Of a stretch of DNA of 64,000 nucleotides, positions 12,546-26,030 are shown in pieces. The stretch covers positions 20,687,624 to 20,751,623 of the forward strand of contig CM036242.1 of the NCBI GenBank assembly GCA_020698575.1, written 5' to 3'. A model generated the notes under the pieces. It saw nothing but the letters and a program-made list of their open reading frames with translations. It was not told the DNA's origin and ran no database searches. The DNA is from Bostrychus sinensis (Eukaryota; Chordata; Actinopteri; Gobiiformes; Eleotridae). A program made the position numbers and the translations under genes. The first letter of the stretch is position 1. The number at the start of each line of letters is the position of its first letter.

Positions 12546-15035
12546 TGTACTTGTACACCGAACATAAATTCATAGATACATTTTAATTACTAGTCAGAAC
12601 AATGAGTACTGCAACTGTATTTCACAAAGAAGTTGTCCTTTTCCAAACAAGCAACAATGTGAATGTGCCTACTGGATTTAAAAATAAAATAAAACACAAA
12701 GTATATTGTCAACATTCAGAGTTTGATTGTGGTTTCTACTACAAAATATTTTTCAGTAAGAAAATACCAAAGCTTAAATCTTCTTCTATTTAAAAATAAA
12801 ACACCGACACCAGTGTGTTTGAGCATCAATACAGTATAACCAAATAAAATATATTTTCCAAAATTGATCTTTTTTTCTCTATTCTCTTCTAGTAGTTGTT
12901 GCCTCTGTCCAAGGTACTGAAAACAGAAATCAAACCTTGCATTGCATTATTGCATTTGTAATATTTTACTAACCTACATACTAGTAACATTTTAAGCCAT
13001 AACAAACTATACCGACAAAAAAGACAAAATAGTGACATATATCATACATGGAAGCAGTCCTGGAAGTAACTGTAATATCTTTGGATACCTGTTCAAATTA
13101 TGATAAACAATGCCAGTCAGTTTTAATTATTAAAGTGCATAAGCCTATATTATATGCTTTACAATCCAATCAGTTTCATTCAACTCTTTGGCACTGAGGC
13201 AGCAGCAGCCTCTCCAGTGGGCCAAAGGCAAGCAGCAACTAGTGACAGGAACAATGGCTCAGCTCTCAAAATGCCGACACACACAGCGCAGCAGACAATT
13301 AGCTGAAGAGATTTGCTGAGGCCTATGAGGACAACTACACCTTGTTCTTATTCCTGTCACACATCCTCGGCTCCCACAAACCCTCCTTACACACAGAGCA
13401 GGCTGCTTGGGATTCAGATGGTTTGTTTAAAAAACACACAGGTTAAATAGGGGGTTCTGCTTTGCCTCTCACACACGGAAAGGCTCTTTTTATCCAACAC
13501 ACACTGGCTGTCTAACAATTTACATGACAAACAAAGCAAAAGTGATGTGCGGCCTGAGGTCTGTCTGGAGGTCAGTGTGGCAACAGCATAAGGTCAACCC
13601 CAACTGTTTTTAGTTTGGAAACTGAAGACATGATCCTGCCAGGGTCAGAGCTGAACTTAATCATCAGTGGCCTATGTGCCAGAATTAAGCCTTTTCCGGG
13701 GTACATCTATTGCTAAACAAAACTTAAGTCACTTTTTAAAATGCCAAGCACACAAGAGAGTATGTGCCAAGTCACCAAAGTCCCTAAACCAATACTGAAG
13801 TAGCACAAAAGTAGCTCAAAGAGTCCAGACTCCTATGTTACTGTCCAGGTTCGAGACAGGACATACAGTATCATAGCTACATCTTCTACAGGTTAAAGTC
13901 TTACAATTATATAAAACAGATGTCAGAAAATGTCTTGCACAAAATCTTTTTCAAATTGTTTTTTTATTTTATTTATGGCTGCCCTGGTTTGGTTTGTGCC
14001 TGATTCCTGACAGAGGTAAAAGTAAGTATCTCACCAATAAAAAAAATACCAACTCTAAATTTTGCATGTTTGCTGTTATATGGACATTTATCAAACCAAA
14101 GGTAACACAATGTCCTCTCTCTAAAACTTAATACATCTAGTGATCTGCTGCAACCAAACTGCCTCAAAGTAAAATGTTGAAAGTCTCCACACATCCCAGC
14201 TTTGCTTATGGCTTAAAATCCTAAACTTCATTTCGACAGTTTTCTCAGTTCAAGCCTTTCAATTAAATAGCTCTGGTGCCTCAAAATAAGTGCCCCTCTC
14301 TCCGTGCCACTGAGGAGGAATAAGACTTAAATGGCAGCAGACTGATTAGCTCTATGCAGCACATGCAGCCCTCTGGTGTAATGAGCCTCTCCAAGCCGCA
14401 CTATGGTGGATAAGTCCGTGCCATATTTCCATTGAATCTAAAGAGTTTATGTATGCAGGGATGGCTGTCCCATTACAAACATACAGCACCCTGAAGGCTT
14501 GTCTTATTTAGTCACTGAAGGCTAAACATTCATCATCACTTTACTGCTACAGTATTGAACAAATGTCATCTGAACAAATGGTTGAGAAAAAAACTGCCCA
14601 GCAGACAGTGTTTGGTTGAGCTTGTTCAACAAAACACAGATTAACTGAGAGAAAATTGGGTTTTGAAGTCTCACTATAGTTATTAGACTTTGTACACTGC
14701 AAAGGAGCTATTGATCCATTGGATGTAATTGACTTTTGATGCATTTTAAATGTCTTTAGACAGAAGATCGCTGGAGGAAAACTGCGCTAAGGCTCTCGCT
14801 GTAGACACAAGGAACAGTTCAACAAGAGACTGAAGATGATACTAGCAATATTACATGGAGAATATTGTGTTATTTTCATATGGTCAGTAAAAATGTTATA
14901 GGTGTATAAGTAAAATCAGGTTTTAAATCGGGTTTTGTGGCTGTTTTCTATTATTGTACTTCACTGATGCTGCATTAAGGTCATTTTCATCACAAACGTT
15001 TTTTCTATCCTCAATTAAATTCAGTTAACAATAGC

Positions 15036-15545
15036 AGAGGTAGGAGTAGGTCACAATCAAGTCTTAAGCCTTAACCTTCAAGTTACAAGCCAGTCAATAT
15101 TTATGAGAATCATGTAAGTCAAGGTGATTTACTACTTTGTCAAGCAAGTCGAGTCAAGTTATACAAGTTACAAGTTAGTTAGTTATTACATAATTGACAA
15201 CAGGCCACACAAAGCTGCAGTTTTTTTTTACAAAAAGAATATACAAAAAAATAATTGTCATGGCATCTTTGCTTGACCATTTAAGAACAACAAAAAGATT
15301 AAAAGTCTAAGGCCTATGAATAGACACTGAAAACATGCATGTGCAAGTGGAATTACAAAAGCTGGCAAAGCTGGCAATGTTTCTTTCTATAAAGTGAATA
15401 AATCCAGTAACAATGCACTGCATTTGCAAAAAGAAATACATTTGGAGTATTTTTAAATATTAGTCAAGCAAGTCTCAAGTCTTAAAATTTGCAACTCGTG
15501 TCTAATTTGAGTCAAGTTGTGTCGAGTCCCCCACCTCAGACTAGT
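15036..15545. mobile_element. TIR element with GAGTCAAG-rich arms
   Basis: The left arm (GCAGAGGTAGGAGTAGGTCA, followed by CAAGTC repeats) is matched in inverted orientation by the right arm ending TCGAGTCCCCCACCTCAGAC. Both arms contain many CAAGTC/GAGTCAAG motifs. It is non-coding, about 0.5 kb, and belongs to a common fish MITE type. Confidence 0.6.
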
Positions 15546-16084
15546 AGTAGTTCAACCTCTCAAAAATTACCAAATTTTTTAAATGTGTCATTTGGTTTTA
15601 ACTTTTGAATAGCCTGCATAAACTACTGAAAAAGTAGTAGTTGCTCAATTAGCAACATGTAAAGTGATGTGTTATGTCTTTTCACACTATAAATAAATGC
15701 TCTACATTAGAAGCATCAAATTAATCAGGAACAAGTTAAAGCTGGAATTTAGCCGTAAGCACTTTTATCCCACAAGGACAGGGGGATGGGAGCTGTAGAT
15801 AGACCCACAGACTAATTAATGACTTCAAACCGCTGACACATACTTTTGCAAAAAAGGAGGAGACTTCAAGGCAAAATGTAAATAATGTGCGAGCTAAACC
15901 TATGGCAGGTTTGTGAGCCTGTATCAAGAAAACAAAGGGCTTTTATTACAGCTTTGAATACTGTATTAGCCTCTTCGAAGAACATTTTTAATAACTAAAT
16001 TAAGTTATTTTTAATTTCTACAATTATAATTGTCACATTTGACAATACATGTTCAGTGATTCATCATAATCTACCCTTAACAGC

Positions 16085-16215
16085 TCACAGGGGCTGAAGC
16101 CTATTCCTGCTGTTTTAAGTGTGAGGTTGATTGCAGGACCAGCAGTATGACAGACATCCATTCACACTCACATATATTCCTGTGGGCAGTTTGGGGTCAG
16201 GATGCATGAATCAAT
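16085..16215 (-). repeat. Degenerate SINE-like repeat
   Basis: The phrases 'gaagcctattcctgctg', 'gacagacatccattcaca' and 'gtgggcagtttggggtca' follow the same order as the better copy at 50936-51245. It is old and truncated. Confidence 0.4.
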
Positions 16216-17413
16216 GGTAGCACACAGACGATAAAAAACAATACTGGTGAGAAACTTTCTGTCAACTTCTTCACAATGGGGCAGCAGCACTATTAACTCG
16301 GGGTGGCCTTTTTAAATATTCAGATTCACACAAACTATTACAATGTCAAATGCATAAAACATGCATCCGTTGCATCTTTGTCTTTTTCTTCAGCCCATCT
16401 TGCCCTTTTACTGCAGTGTGGCTCAGTTCTCAGTGGGCAGGTGAGAGTTGTCCAGCACATACATATTTTCCTCCTTAAACCTGGTCTGTTTCTACCTCTT
16501 ATCATGAGATCTCATCCTGTGCTCCTCCTGCCTCTTCCTCACTTTCCTCTGACAGCGAGACCCTTAGGCACTGTACAAGCTGCATGCATAAGTGTTCAGA
16601 GCAGTCAAGCAAGCAGCAAGGTCACAGTGACTCCTTCTGAAGTCCAAAGTACCCTTGGTCTTCTGAGATTTGTTATCCAGTCTACACAAGCAACAGTAAG
16701 TACAGGTGGAACATAGTGCAAAAGTGAAATTATTTCAGTTGCTCGATTCAAAAGGTGATACAGATTCAATACACACATAGTGAAATATTCTAAGCATGTT
16801 CTATATAATAATATTCTATTTCTATGAGATACTGACATTAGGGTGTAATTAACTGCAAGCCATATAATCACAATTGAAATTAATACATGATTGAAACTTT
16901 TTACTGTGTCCCACTCTCTCATAACAGTCGGGTGAGAGCTTAAAACAGTTGGAGGATTATGTGCCAATTATAAATCAAAAAGGTTCCCGTCACAAGTGAC
17001 TCTGGATGCTTTTATGTAGTCATTTATTATAGGTTTCTACTGGGACCCAACCCAGAACAAACTGGGTTAACAGCATGTCAGCCCTATTAACCTTCCCCAA
17101 GGCATATGCCACAAGAGAGCAACAAAATAAAACTGTGTGATGGTTCCATAAAGTCCTTAATAAAGGTTTCAGGGTACAACACATACCTGGACTCCCAGTA
17201 ATGGTATTTGTCTGGATAGTTCAGTGTGTGTCATTGTGCCGCAGAGCTTGGCCAAACATCGACTTGACGCCAGCAACTGGGGAGCAGTGATGTAATAATC
17301 CTGTTGCCATGGAGAACAGTAGCTCCCCAGCTATCTCCCAAAAATCCAAGGGCAATGGAAAGTCACCGGGCTACAACGAAAGGCTGTGACACTGACACAG
17401 CTGACTGAATTGT

Positions 17414-17464
17414 TATAATGCTTAAGACATTACTATAATGCTTAAGACATTACTATAATGCTTA
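17414..17464. repeat. 20-bp tandem repeat, 2.5 copies
   Basis: The unit TATAATGCTTAAGACATTAC occurs twice perfectly (17414-17433, 17434-17453), followed by 11 bases of a third copy. Confidence 0.95.
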
Positions 17465-19926
17465 TGTGTGGGATATGTGCAATTAATAATTATAGTCATA
17501 CACAGTACTGACCATACCTTAAGTAATTAATCATACTGTATGTCTGGCCCATAATAAATATAAAGTCTATTGTAAAAATGCCACTATTGGCTTCACAGAG
17601 AACTTAAAAATGCAGGTGATACTCAAACAGTTTTGCTTTCCAGAGTCAATAATGCAGGCAAAGAAACCATTCATTATTTTGATGAAATTGTTTAATATTC
17701 AGATGGGGCTTTGCAAGAATTCAGAAGAAGAAAACAATTGAAAATTTGGTGGCATAGTGGGAGAAACACTAACTCTGCATTTCAGCAGCAAGTCCTGATT
17801 CAACAGAAGACTACTGTTTGCTTTGGTCACACTTACTGATACATGTAGGGTATAATGTATTTTATATAAGAGAGAAAATGTAACCTATATCAATTGTAAA
17901 TCAATGATCCATAAAAAAAATTGAGACTGCATTGTTTGCATTTTGCAAAAAGCGTGTACTAATATATATGTTCTTTTTTGGTGTTCAGCACTACCACCAG
18001 ACAGCTCTATAGGCTTTTTAACAAACTTTGATCCGTCTTTTGGAAGATACTGTGCCTCCAATTCTTTAAAACTGAAAATGGACAGAAGTAGAAGTAACAA
18101 AGTACACTATCCTGGAAATTAAGGCAGTCTAAGAGCATTGAAATCAACATTTCTACCAATATAACCCCTTGTGACTTAGTGAAGTAATCTACATAAAGTG
18201 CATCTAATAAAGATAAATATAAAACTATAGTATAAAGAGAAAATTCACACTCTCTTTTCTAAAATTGTATAACTGTAATTCATTTCAGGAGCAAAACAAG
18301 AAATAGAAAAATTCATAACCACCCCAACTAATTTGTATATGTTTCATTGAGTTTACGTAAGCTATTAATAACCATTTTAACAATCCAGCAATAAGAGATC
18401 ACAAGCCTAGATAAATGGTGAGGGTTGCGCCAAGAAGGAAAAGCGTAACACACTAAGAGACAGATTTTCTGTGGCAATCCACAAAAATAATTTCAACATT
18501 TGGTTTGTGGAGAAGCAAAATTATTGATCTGTGTAAAAATAAGGTTTGTTAGCTGTGCATGATAATTATGACACTGACATAACACCCCAAAACTCACTGT
18601 GGTATGATATGCAAAATGTCAACAGCAATATTTGATTGGGATATCTGAAAACATACAGTTCCTACTATAGGAGCACATTTTTTCTTTGTGATTCATTCTC
18701 ATGCTGTCCACCACTGTGGGAGCCAAGAACAAGAAAGAAGAGCTCCCTCCCGACAAACGAAACTGCTGCCTCTTCCTCCCTTCCCCTTTATATGAAGCAC
18801 ACACAAAAGGCAGCTAAAGTGAGACGTCATACGATTACAAAGTAGTCTCCCCTGCAATCTCACTGCATACCAGGACTGATAGGACAAAGACCCAGAAAAA
18901 AAATGTTTATGGGGGATTCAATGTGGTATAAAGTATTAGTCATAAACCATGTTTGAGGCAATACAAGAAAGTTGGATGCAAAAGACAAGAGCTCCTTGGC
19001 CAGCACTCAACTGAAGTGTGTGCAGTGTGAGGTCCATGATGACTACTGTTATACCCGCTTTGAGAAAGGGGAAGAAGTGCTTAATATTCCACACACATAG
19101 CAGAGGCACCACTATAGCAAGAGTTTAAAAATAGAAACAGTACACTTGCTGAGCTAAAAGAGAGGTGGAGTTTCAGTGGTCTTTGAGTGATGTAAGGATG
19201 GGACGGCTTGGTCTGTTATGAGATGCAGATATATCAAAGCTTAAGCAACTATAGGCACTTCCCCTATATTCAACAAACAGCCAACATTTACAAATGAAGA
19301 AAGCTACCATGACAATAACAGCTAAACTGCCCAATTACCTTGAAAATCCAAATGTTTAATGCTGTTTGAATGAGCAAGCAAGGTGGATATGAGTCATAAC
19401 TGTTTCACTGACACAAGCCACTTAATACAAGTGGAGAAAGCAATGCAGGAGACAGCCATCCACTTGTTGTCACATGGTATGTATTTAAAAAGCAGACACA
19501 CACAAACACATGCATGCTTAATCATTCTGCCCTTGTCACAACAGAGAAAATTATACACTGCTGTTAATATTTCTTTCCTCATTTATTTGGTAAATATCAA
19601 CTGCTGTACAGACACTAAAGCAGCAAAAGCCAGATTAATATGTGTGGCATAAAGTTCTACATATATAAATCTGGGTGGCCTGTTAAAAATGTTTGTAAAG
19701 GGAAGGGACTTTTAGAAAAGGATTTAGTGGTGAATGGATGAAGCACCAGATTGCCTAAGATGATTTTTTTAGCCAGTCATAGCAGAAACTCATGACACAG
19801 CCAAATAACAAACCCAAACAAGTTCTTTGTTGTTGTTAAAGGTACTATGAGCAATGTATTTTTTAATACAGAGGAACCCACATGTGTTCCCGTAATATGA
19901 TGTAAACACGTTTAAATCAAATATTC

Positions 19927-20446
19927 ATTTTATTGATAACAATGATCCAGCTGATTTATTCACAATGAAAAAAATATTTAACAATCCAATCCAATCAGAA
20001 AGCAGAAAGAGCTCTGGTTGCTACACAGGCCACCTCTGGTACATGCAGCTGCAGTGGACACAGCTAACAGCAGAGCTACAAAACCATGGCAACCAAGGAT
20101 TTGGTGTCACCTTGTTGTTAAAGGTACAGTAAGCAGCCTGCACTCATACTGGTTTAAAAACGGTACTGCAGTCTAAATCAAAACAATGGTCTGAGGGTTG
20201 CCAGTCTTTTGCAACTGGTCAGTGTCACAGCCTTTCATAGCAACCAGAGCATGGAGACAGCCATCCACTTGTTGTCAGAGCAAGTGGATGGAGCGGTTTT
20301 CTTATTCTTATTTCTGCTTTCTGATTGGACAATTGGCAATGCAAGGGTTTTAGAACCAAAATAAAAAAGTAAACAAACAACTTTGCCATTATGTTAAATA
20401 TTTTTTCATTGTGAATAAATCAGCAGCACCATTGTTATCAGTAAAA
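19927..20446. mobile_element. Inverted-repeat (foldback) element, non-coding
   Basis: The left arm contains TGATAACAATG, CTGATTTATTCACAATG, AATATTTAAC, CCAATCAGAAAGCAGAAA and CTCTGGTTGCTA. The right arm contains the reverse complements of these blocks in opposite order. Spacing between blocks differs because the arms carry separate indels. A 25-bp internal segment (20253-20277) is repeated perfectly at 19448-19472, outside the arms. No coding capacity; class unknown. Confidence 0.65.
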
Positions 20447-20759
20447 GTAACTAATTGTGTAATCGTTTAATTGTTAACTGAGGTATTCATAGATTCTGAA
20501 ATATGCCATGTGCTGAGACAGGAGGGTTTATTACCAAGACAGTAGAGCAGTAGAGGTACAGAAACAGTTTAAAACAATGTATATTTTGTGTTTTTGATTA
20601 AAAATATCTTTGTATGTGAAATATGCACTATCCAAATGTCCTCAAGTGGCATACTCATGGCTTCCTCTGGTTCAAATCTTGTAAAAATGATGTTATTTTT
20701 GGTAGAATAAAAAAAATGATGGGAACTATAAGACACCTCAAGTTTTTAACCACTTTACT

Positions 20760-20850
20760 TGCGCTTCACTATCTGAATATTAATCAACTAATCATAAAAA
20801 TAATCAACTCAGATTAATCAATTATCAAAATAATCATTAGTTGCAGCCCT
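20760..20850. mobile_element. MITE right end
   Basis: Multiple overlapping ATTAATCAATTAT/AATAATCA stretches end in CATTAGTTGCAGCCCT, the terminus of a very common fish non-autonomous element. The left terminus is not recognisable. Confidence 0.5.
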
Positions 20851-22638
20851 ACACCTGATAAACCACCACTGCTCTGGATTGCGAACTGACAAACTTGAGC
20901 CTGACAAGATGGATTTAACTCACAAATCTCATGAGAATCCAACTTGTTGGCAAGGTAACATGCCCACTGGTCCATTTAACAGTATAGCACTTCATCTTAC
21001 AGCACAAGTTACTAAACATAAGGCTGCAGACCCCAAGAGACAACAAACACACACCACAGACCACAACAATACCTAAACGTACCACATAAACAGAAACGGC
21101 CCTCTTCATTAATATTTGGCTGAAGTGGGTCCGAAGTAAAACAACACAACTACATCACAAATCTAGGATAACACAGTATTCCCAAAGTCCCATAAGTAGC
21201 CTACAGTACAGTAACAACAACACCCAGCCAAGTTTATGACAGAGCTGATAGCTAAGGCAATAACTCTATTCTGAAGCAGATGTGCCGACATTCAACACAC
21301 ATGACTAGAATATGGCAAAATAAACTGATGCAGATTTATCAATAACCTAATATACTGCCACAGCTACTTAATAATCCTATCTTTTATTCAGAGTAACCGT
21401 TTTGTTGTTTGTTTGTTCCAATAACATAAAGCTTTCCTCCTCGAGTTCAGACACACACAGACACTGAGGATAGTGTTGTCTGTAATGTGCAGAGCCAGCA
21501 GACAGCCAGGACTTCAGCAATGATATGTAATTAAAGCTTTTTCTTCTTTACAATGCACCCCAAACACATGATACCAGCTGGAACTTCTGAAAGAATAAAA
21601 ATACATGTCACTCTTTTTTCTTTGAATTAATAGACCTATTATATATTTCAAATGAAAGACAGGTATACACATATAACTTAAGTTTAATATGTGTAACAGT
21701 GGTTTGAGTAAGTTATATTTAGAGACCACTGATTTTCAAGCTCATTTTGGCTAACATTTACACAGCAGCAGTTTCTGTGATCTGCTCCACCTGTGTCCTG
21801 CTGTGATAGCCCCGCCCCCTTCCCTCTGGACTGAACCCTATTGGCTGAACTGTGCCAGTGTCTGCCTGAGCAGTGCTGCAGCAGCTGCAGTCATCAGTGG
21901 TTGAGGGTTTAACTCTGAGTTAACAGAGGAGGTTTATAACCAGCTTCAAGCAACGCATGAACCCAGAGTTACTCTGTTTGGATTTGTTTAGTTTTATCAC
22001 TCCACAACTCTGAGTTTGTTCAGCCGGCTTCTAGCAATGGGCCGCTGAAGGTTTTGCACATACATCCACACCACTGCTGGCTTAACCAATAGTGTGGCAG
22101 TATTGACAATATGTTGCGATTCTATGATAGATTTTATTGTTCTGTGTGTTAATAGTTACTGGGCTTATTGACATAAAACCTGGCACAAAGTTCAGTTTCT
22201 TCTCAGAACAAATTACCTAAGGTAAAATAATATAATTACCAAAGACTGTTCCAAGATATTTCACTTTATTTAGAAAAATTGTGCACGCAGCCTGTACCGT
22301 GAATGATTCCATTATTATCCCATTCATTTCTATGAGGGCATCACAACGTCATGATATTATTAAACACACAGGCATGATTGTTAAGCCACAAGATTAATAT
22401 AGTGGAGTTGTGAACCCAAATGCTAACAAATAATGATTAAGTTCAACAGTTTGTGGATTTTCTGTTTGGATATTTCTTTTTAAAAATATAGCCTCACCCA
22501 TAGAGTAATGTTGGCTCCTGTCGTCCATCTGAGATTTAGACATCATCAGATTCTAGAAAGAAAAAATTGTATTTGTGAAAGACAAAGCAACCGTGTGTGT
22601 GTGTATATGTATATGATATAGTCATTTACAGTGTAAAA

Positions 22639-22682
<44 letters not shown>

Positions 22683-22692
22683 CAACAACAAC
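22639..22692. repeat. (AAT)n(AAC)n microsatellite
   Basis: About 13 AAT units are followed by four or five AAC units. It looks like a compound trinucleotide repeat. Confidence 0.95.
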
Positions 22693-25564
22693 ACATTTGA
22701 TAATAACACAGAAATGTAACGCAGCAGGATGGTTTGTTTTAGCTGCTAATAGGCTGCGGTGTGTATCCCATAGTACTATAATCTGCTTAATCCTATCCAA
22801 ACATGAAAATGACCTAATTATGTTTTGTTGGACGGCCAAGTCGACCATTTTTCACTGGTCTTAATTTGTGAGGGAATTGTTTCTATTATGATACAAATGT
22901 AAATAATTTTAGTCTTTGGGATTCTAACCTAATTGCAGTTTTATGCTGACATGCCAGAGTGGGGTATTTCTAGTGCACACCTCCACATCCTCACCTAAGG
23001 TGTGTGCATTTGCTGAATGTCAGATTCTAATGGGGCTAGCTTGTTAAACTGCTTATCTGCATTACTCTGGAAGAACAACAGCCATAAAAAAGAAAAAGAT
23101 GAGAACACAGTTTGCAGAAAAAGGACAGGAGGAAGCCCAACATAATGAATGAAAATGAATAAAACAATGAAGGAATGTCATTATGTTTATATGACATTTC
23201 CTCTATATTAACAAGTAACAGAGTGTCTCAAAACCAGCCTTCTGGTGAAGACGCCTTAAAAACCAGCAGTAAATCTCTGTCTAATGCACACCTTACTTTT
23301 TTCATGTATAAGCTGATCATGTGCAGGCAGAAATAAGGACCTCTTTAAATCTAGGACACTGGACAGGAAATCTAAACAGTTCATCATTAATGACGGTTTA
23401 AAATATACAATATTTTTATACCAACAGCTTAATGGTGTAAATTGATGTGGACAAAAGTGAAAGCCTGATGATATTCCAACAAACAAAGTGTCCCAGTCGA
23501 TTCAAGATGCCAAATACAGTAAGTCAGTGACTCACAGCAATGATTAATCATGATTACCAGACAGCAAATGTTCAGCTATCCTCAAAAAATATAACAGGAC
23601 ATATTCCTACAACCTTCAGCCTGGGGCAGGAGTGTATACAATATATCAAAGATACCCACAGTAAGATTAAGATGTCCTTATGTAATATTTGCATCACTTC
23701 AGGGGATACATTTTTGTGTTGTTTTGGATTCTGTTCCATTGTATCGTGATCTCGTAATTTAAACTAATCAGTCTGCCCAAAACCAAACCAAACAGAGATG
23801 CATATATGGCTGCATCACATCTGCAAAAGGTGACTTTTCTATTGTAAAAGCTCTCATTACTAAAACTTCTAAACTGTGTACTTTACGTTCCTATTCAATG
23901 ACACACTTTATGAAGAGCATCACAATAGAAAGTAATGGTGTAATTAATTTCCAATGTTGCAAATAAGACACTGGGCCAATAGAGAGGTGATACCTTCCAA
24001 CAGATGCCTCTAGATTCAGTCAGCTTGCCTGTGTTGTGTACTCATACTGCTAAAAGAGTGGACTCAGCTTGTCTTGACAGCCAAAGTCCTGGGTCATGAC
24101 TCATGGCTGGGTAAAAAAGATGAGAAATCAAATCCGCTCAATAAATCTTCGTGCGCTACAATCCAGTCTTTAGTACAATACAGTCTTTAGTAATATGTTC
24201 TAAAAGAGTAATCAGACTTAGTATTGTTAAAGTATATCATGTACCCATTCATATTTTACATTCCAATAAAATTAACCAGTCAGATGTCAAATGTGTGTTA
24301 CTACTGTTTGCTTGTTTTTGTTTTTTGTTTTTTTTTACAATATGCAGTACTCCTAACAGAGCAGTCACACAATCAAGTGTTATTTGTTACAATGCGTTAT
24401 CACTTTTTGAATAGACAGTGAACAACTTTGGGCATTTAACACTATTTTCATCTGTCTCGTGGGACCTATCCACTTGAACTGCTTCAAACTGAAGGAATTA
24501 CCGTGGTGCTCTGTCATCTTTAGATCAGAAGCACTGAAAAACATCATCAAAGGCAGGCAACATGCACAGCAAACAGGTGGAGCGTTCATATCCTGTTCTA
24601 GATTTAATGTTCTTTCATTAATTTTGCTATTTACAGAGACAGCATGTTTACTATCTCTGGTCCAGACTTGTCTTAATTCATGTCAATAACACAATTGATT
24701 TTGGAGGTGCCTTTAAGATGGAGAAATGTCTAACAAGTCAGCAGTGGACTAAATAAGTCAATGGCTTACTGCTTCAGTGGTAAACAGTGGGATGTAAATC
24801 AGGATTGTCAATGCAACAAAGACTGATGAATAAACCTGGGGAACAAAAGACCAAGACAGGCCAACAAACATCTTTACAACAATAGAATAGCGCCTCAGTA
24901 AATTCTGCTTTACTCTGCACAGTGTGTCGTCACACTACAACTGACTGAAGTGAAGAATCAGTATTTATGCTATTGGTCTTAACAAGCATCCTATGTTGTT
25001 CAAAAACGTACACGGTTTTCTTTAGCCTATATTAGCCTATATTATTTTTGCATGCATATAGTGCAAACAATAAAAGTACTACACACAATGTCATTATGTT
25101 TACAGAGGCAAAATTGTAATATGTTAATGTTGCTATTATGAGATGCATCAGCTCAAAACAAACAGACCTACTGCATGACAATGACAAATTCTACAGTTCC
25201 CCTTTGACCTCAAATCAGATTCACTGTCTACTTCTGTTACCATTCTCAAAACCTCCCTGATACAGATTTTTTTAATTATTATTTATTAAATCAGGTAACA
25301 AATTAGTTGCACGGAAATTCAATGAAATTCGCAAGCATCTGAAGAAGCAGCACCTTGGTAATCGTCCTGATTTTGCTACGCAACACAAACATCCTGCAGT
25401 CATGGGGTCTCGTTTCTCTGCATGACGAAAACACTGTCTGCATGATGACAGAGGGCAAAGTCTGGCCATTTGACTATGAGCAGAAACATCCTCAAGTGAC
25501 AAAGGCACAGGATTACAGCTCCTCAAGTATGCCCTGACATTCAGGGCATGCTGCTCCCACTGAC

Positions 25565-25666
25565 CTGGATCGTGCAGGTGTACTCGGAGTCGTCCAGCAG
25601 CCTCACAGTGCAGTTGTATTCTCGGTCCAGACTCCTGATGCTGCTGCTCATGAGGCGGCTCAGCAT
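25565..25666 (-). CDS. frmd5: frmd5 first coding exon (FERM domain-containing protein 5)
   Basis: On the minus strand an ATG at 25666 opens 34 codons starting MLSRLMSSS and ending in DSEYTCTIQ, followed at once by a GT donor (GTCAGT at 25564-25559), phase 0. This closely matches the N-terminus of vertebrate FRMD5, including the start of the FERM F1 lobe with the CTVRLLDDSEYTC core. FRMD5 is a membrane-associated FERM adaptor linked to cell-cell junctions and integrin/ROCK signalling. Only exon 1 lies in the window; the rest must lie to the left beyond position 1. Longer overlapping minus-strand frames here are shadows in another frame. A close paralogue (FRMD3-type) is possible but the first residues fit FRMD5 best. 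Confidence 0.9.
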
Positions 25667-26030
25667 CTTCTCGCTCCGCTGCGCACGAGATGAGACAAAA
25701 CGAGCTCAAGTTGGTTTTTTTTTCTCGCTCCTTAACGATGTCCCTTGTCTTTGGTCCAACACCTGGCCAGAGGCAGCGGTGACAACACTGAGCTGCTGCG
25801 GTGATTCGTCCCCATTTGATTTACGCGCTCAAGATTTCATACGATTTCTGTTCTGTGGGAAAGGGCTTACTGTCGCTGTGTGTCCGGTGTGGTCCAGTTG
25901 AAGTGTCCCCTTACCACACCTTCCCCGCTCCTCTGGCCGTGCCAATGCCGCTCTGAATGCTGGGCAGGCAGATGACTGAATGGCTGAGATGCTGCTTTCA
26001 TATACTATAGGACAAACGAGAGCAGGAGTA
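25667..26030 (-). promoter_or_regulatory. frmd5: frmd5 5' UTR / promoter region
   Basis: This is the GC- and CpG-richer block directly upstream of the frmd5 start codon on the minus strand, standing out from the AT-rich surroundings. No TATA box is evident. The transcription start cannot be placed. The extent given is where CpG-rich composition fades. Confidence 0.5.

Larger units (their letters stand above)
1..25564 (-). other. frmd5: Probable frmd5 intron 1 (non-coding, repeat-bearing)
   Basis: No coding exon of any gene was recognised here. The first coding exon of frmd5 lies on the minus strand just to the right and ends in a GT donor, so the gene continues leftwards; FRMD5 has a very long first intron in vertebrates. 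This stretch is therefore inferred to be intronic. I looked for the FERM-domain continuation expected in exon 2 and did not see it. Apart from the repeats listed separately, the sequence is AT-rich and unremarkable. Segments 4490-4830, 13180-13560 and 14280-14440 look less repeat-like, but conservation cannot be judged from one genome. The left end of the intron is outside the window. Confidence 0.6.

Noticed and set aside
16303..16716. 137-codon plus-strand ORF
   Set aside because: No recognisable domain, no splice or promoter context, lies in inferred intron; treated as chance.
25272..25709. 145-codon minus-strand frame over the frmd5 start
   Set aside because: It is another frame over the real frmd5 exon and runs into the intron.
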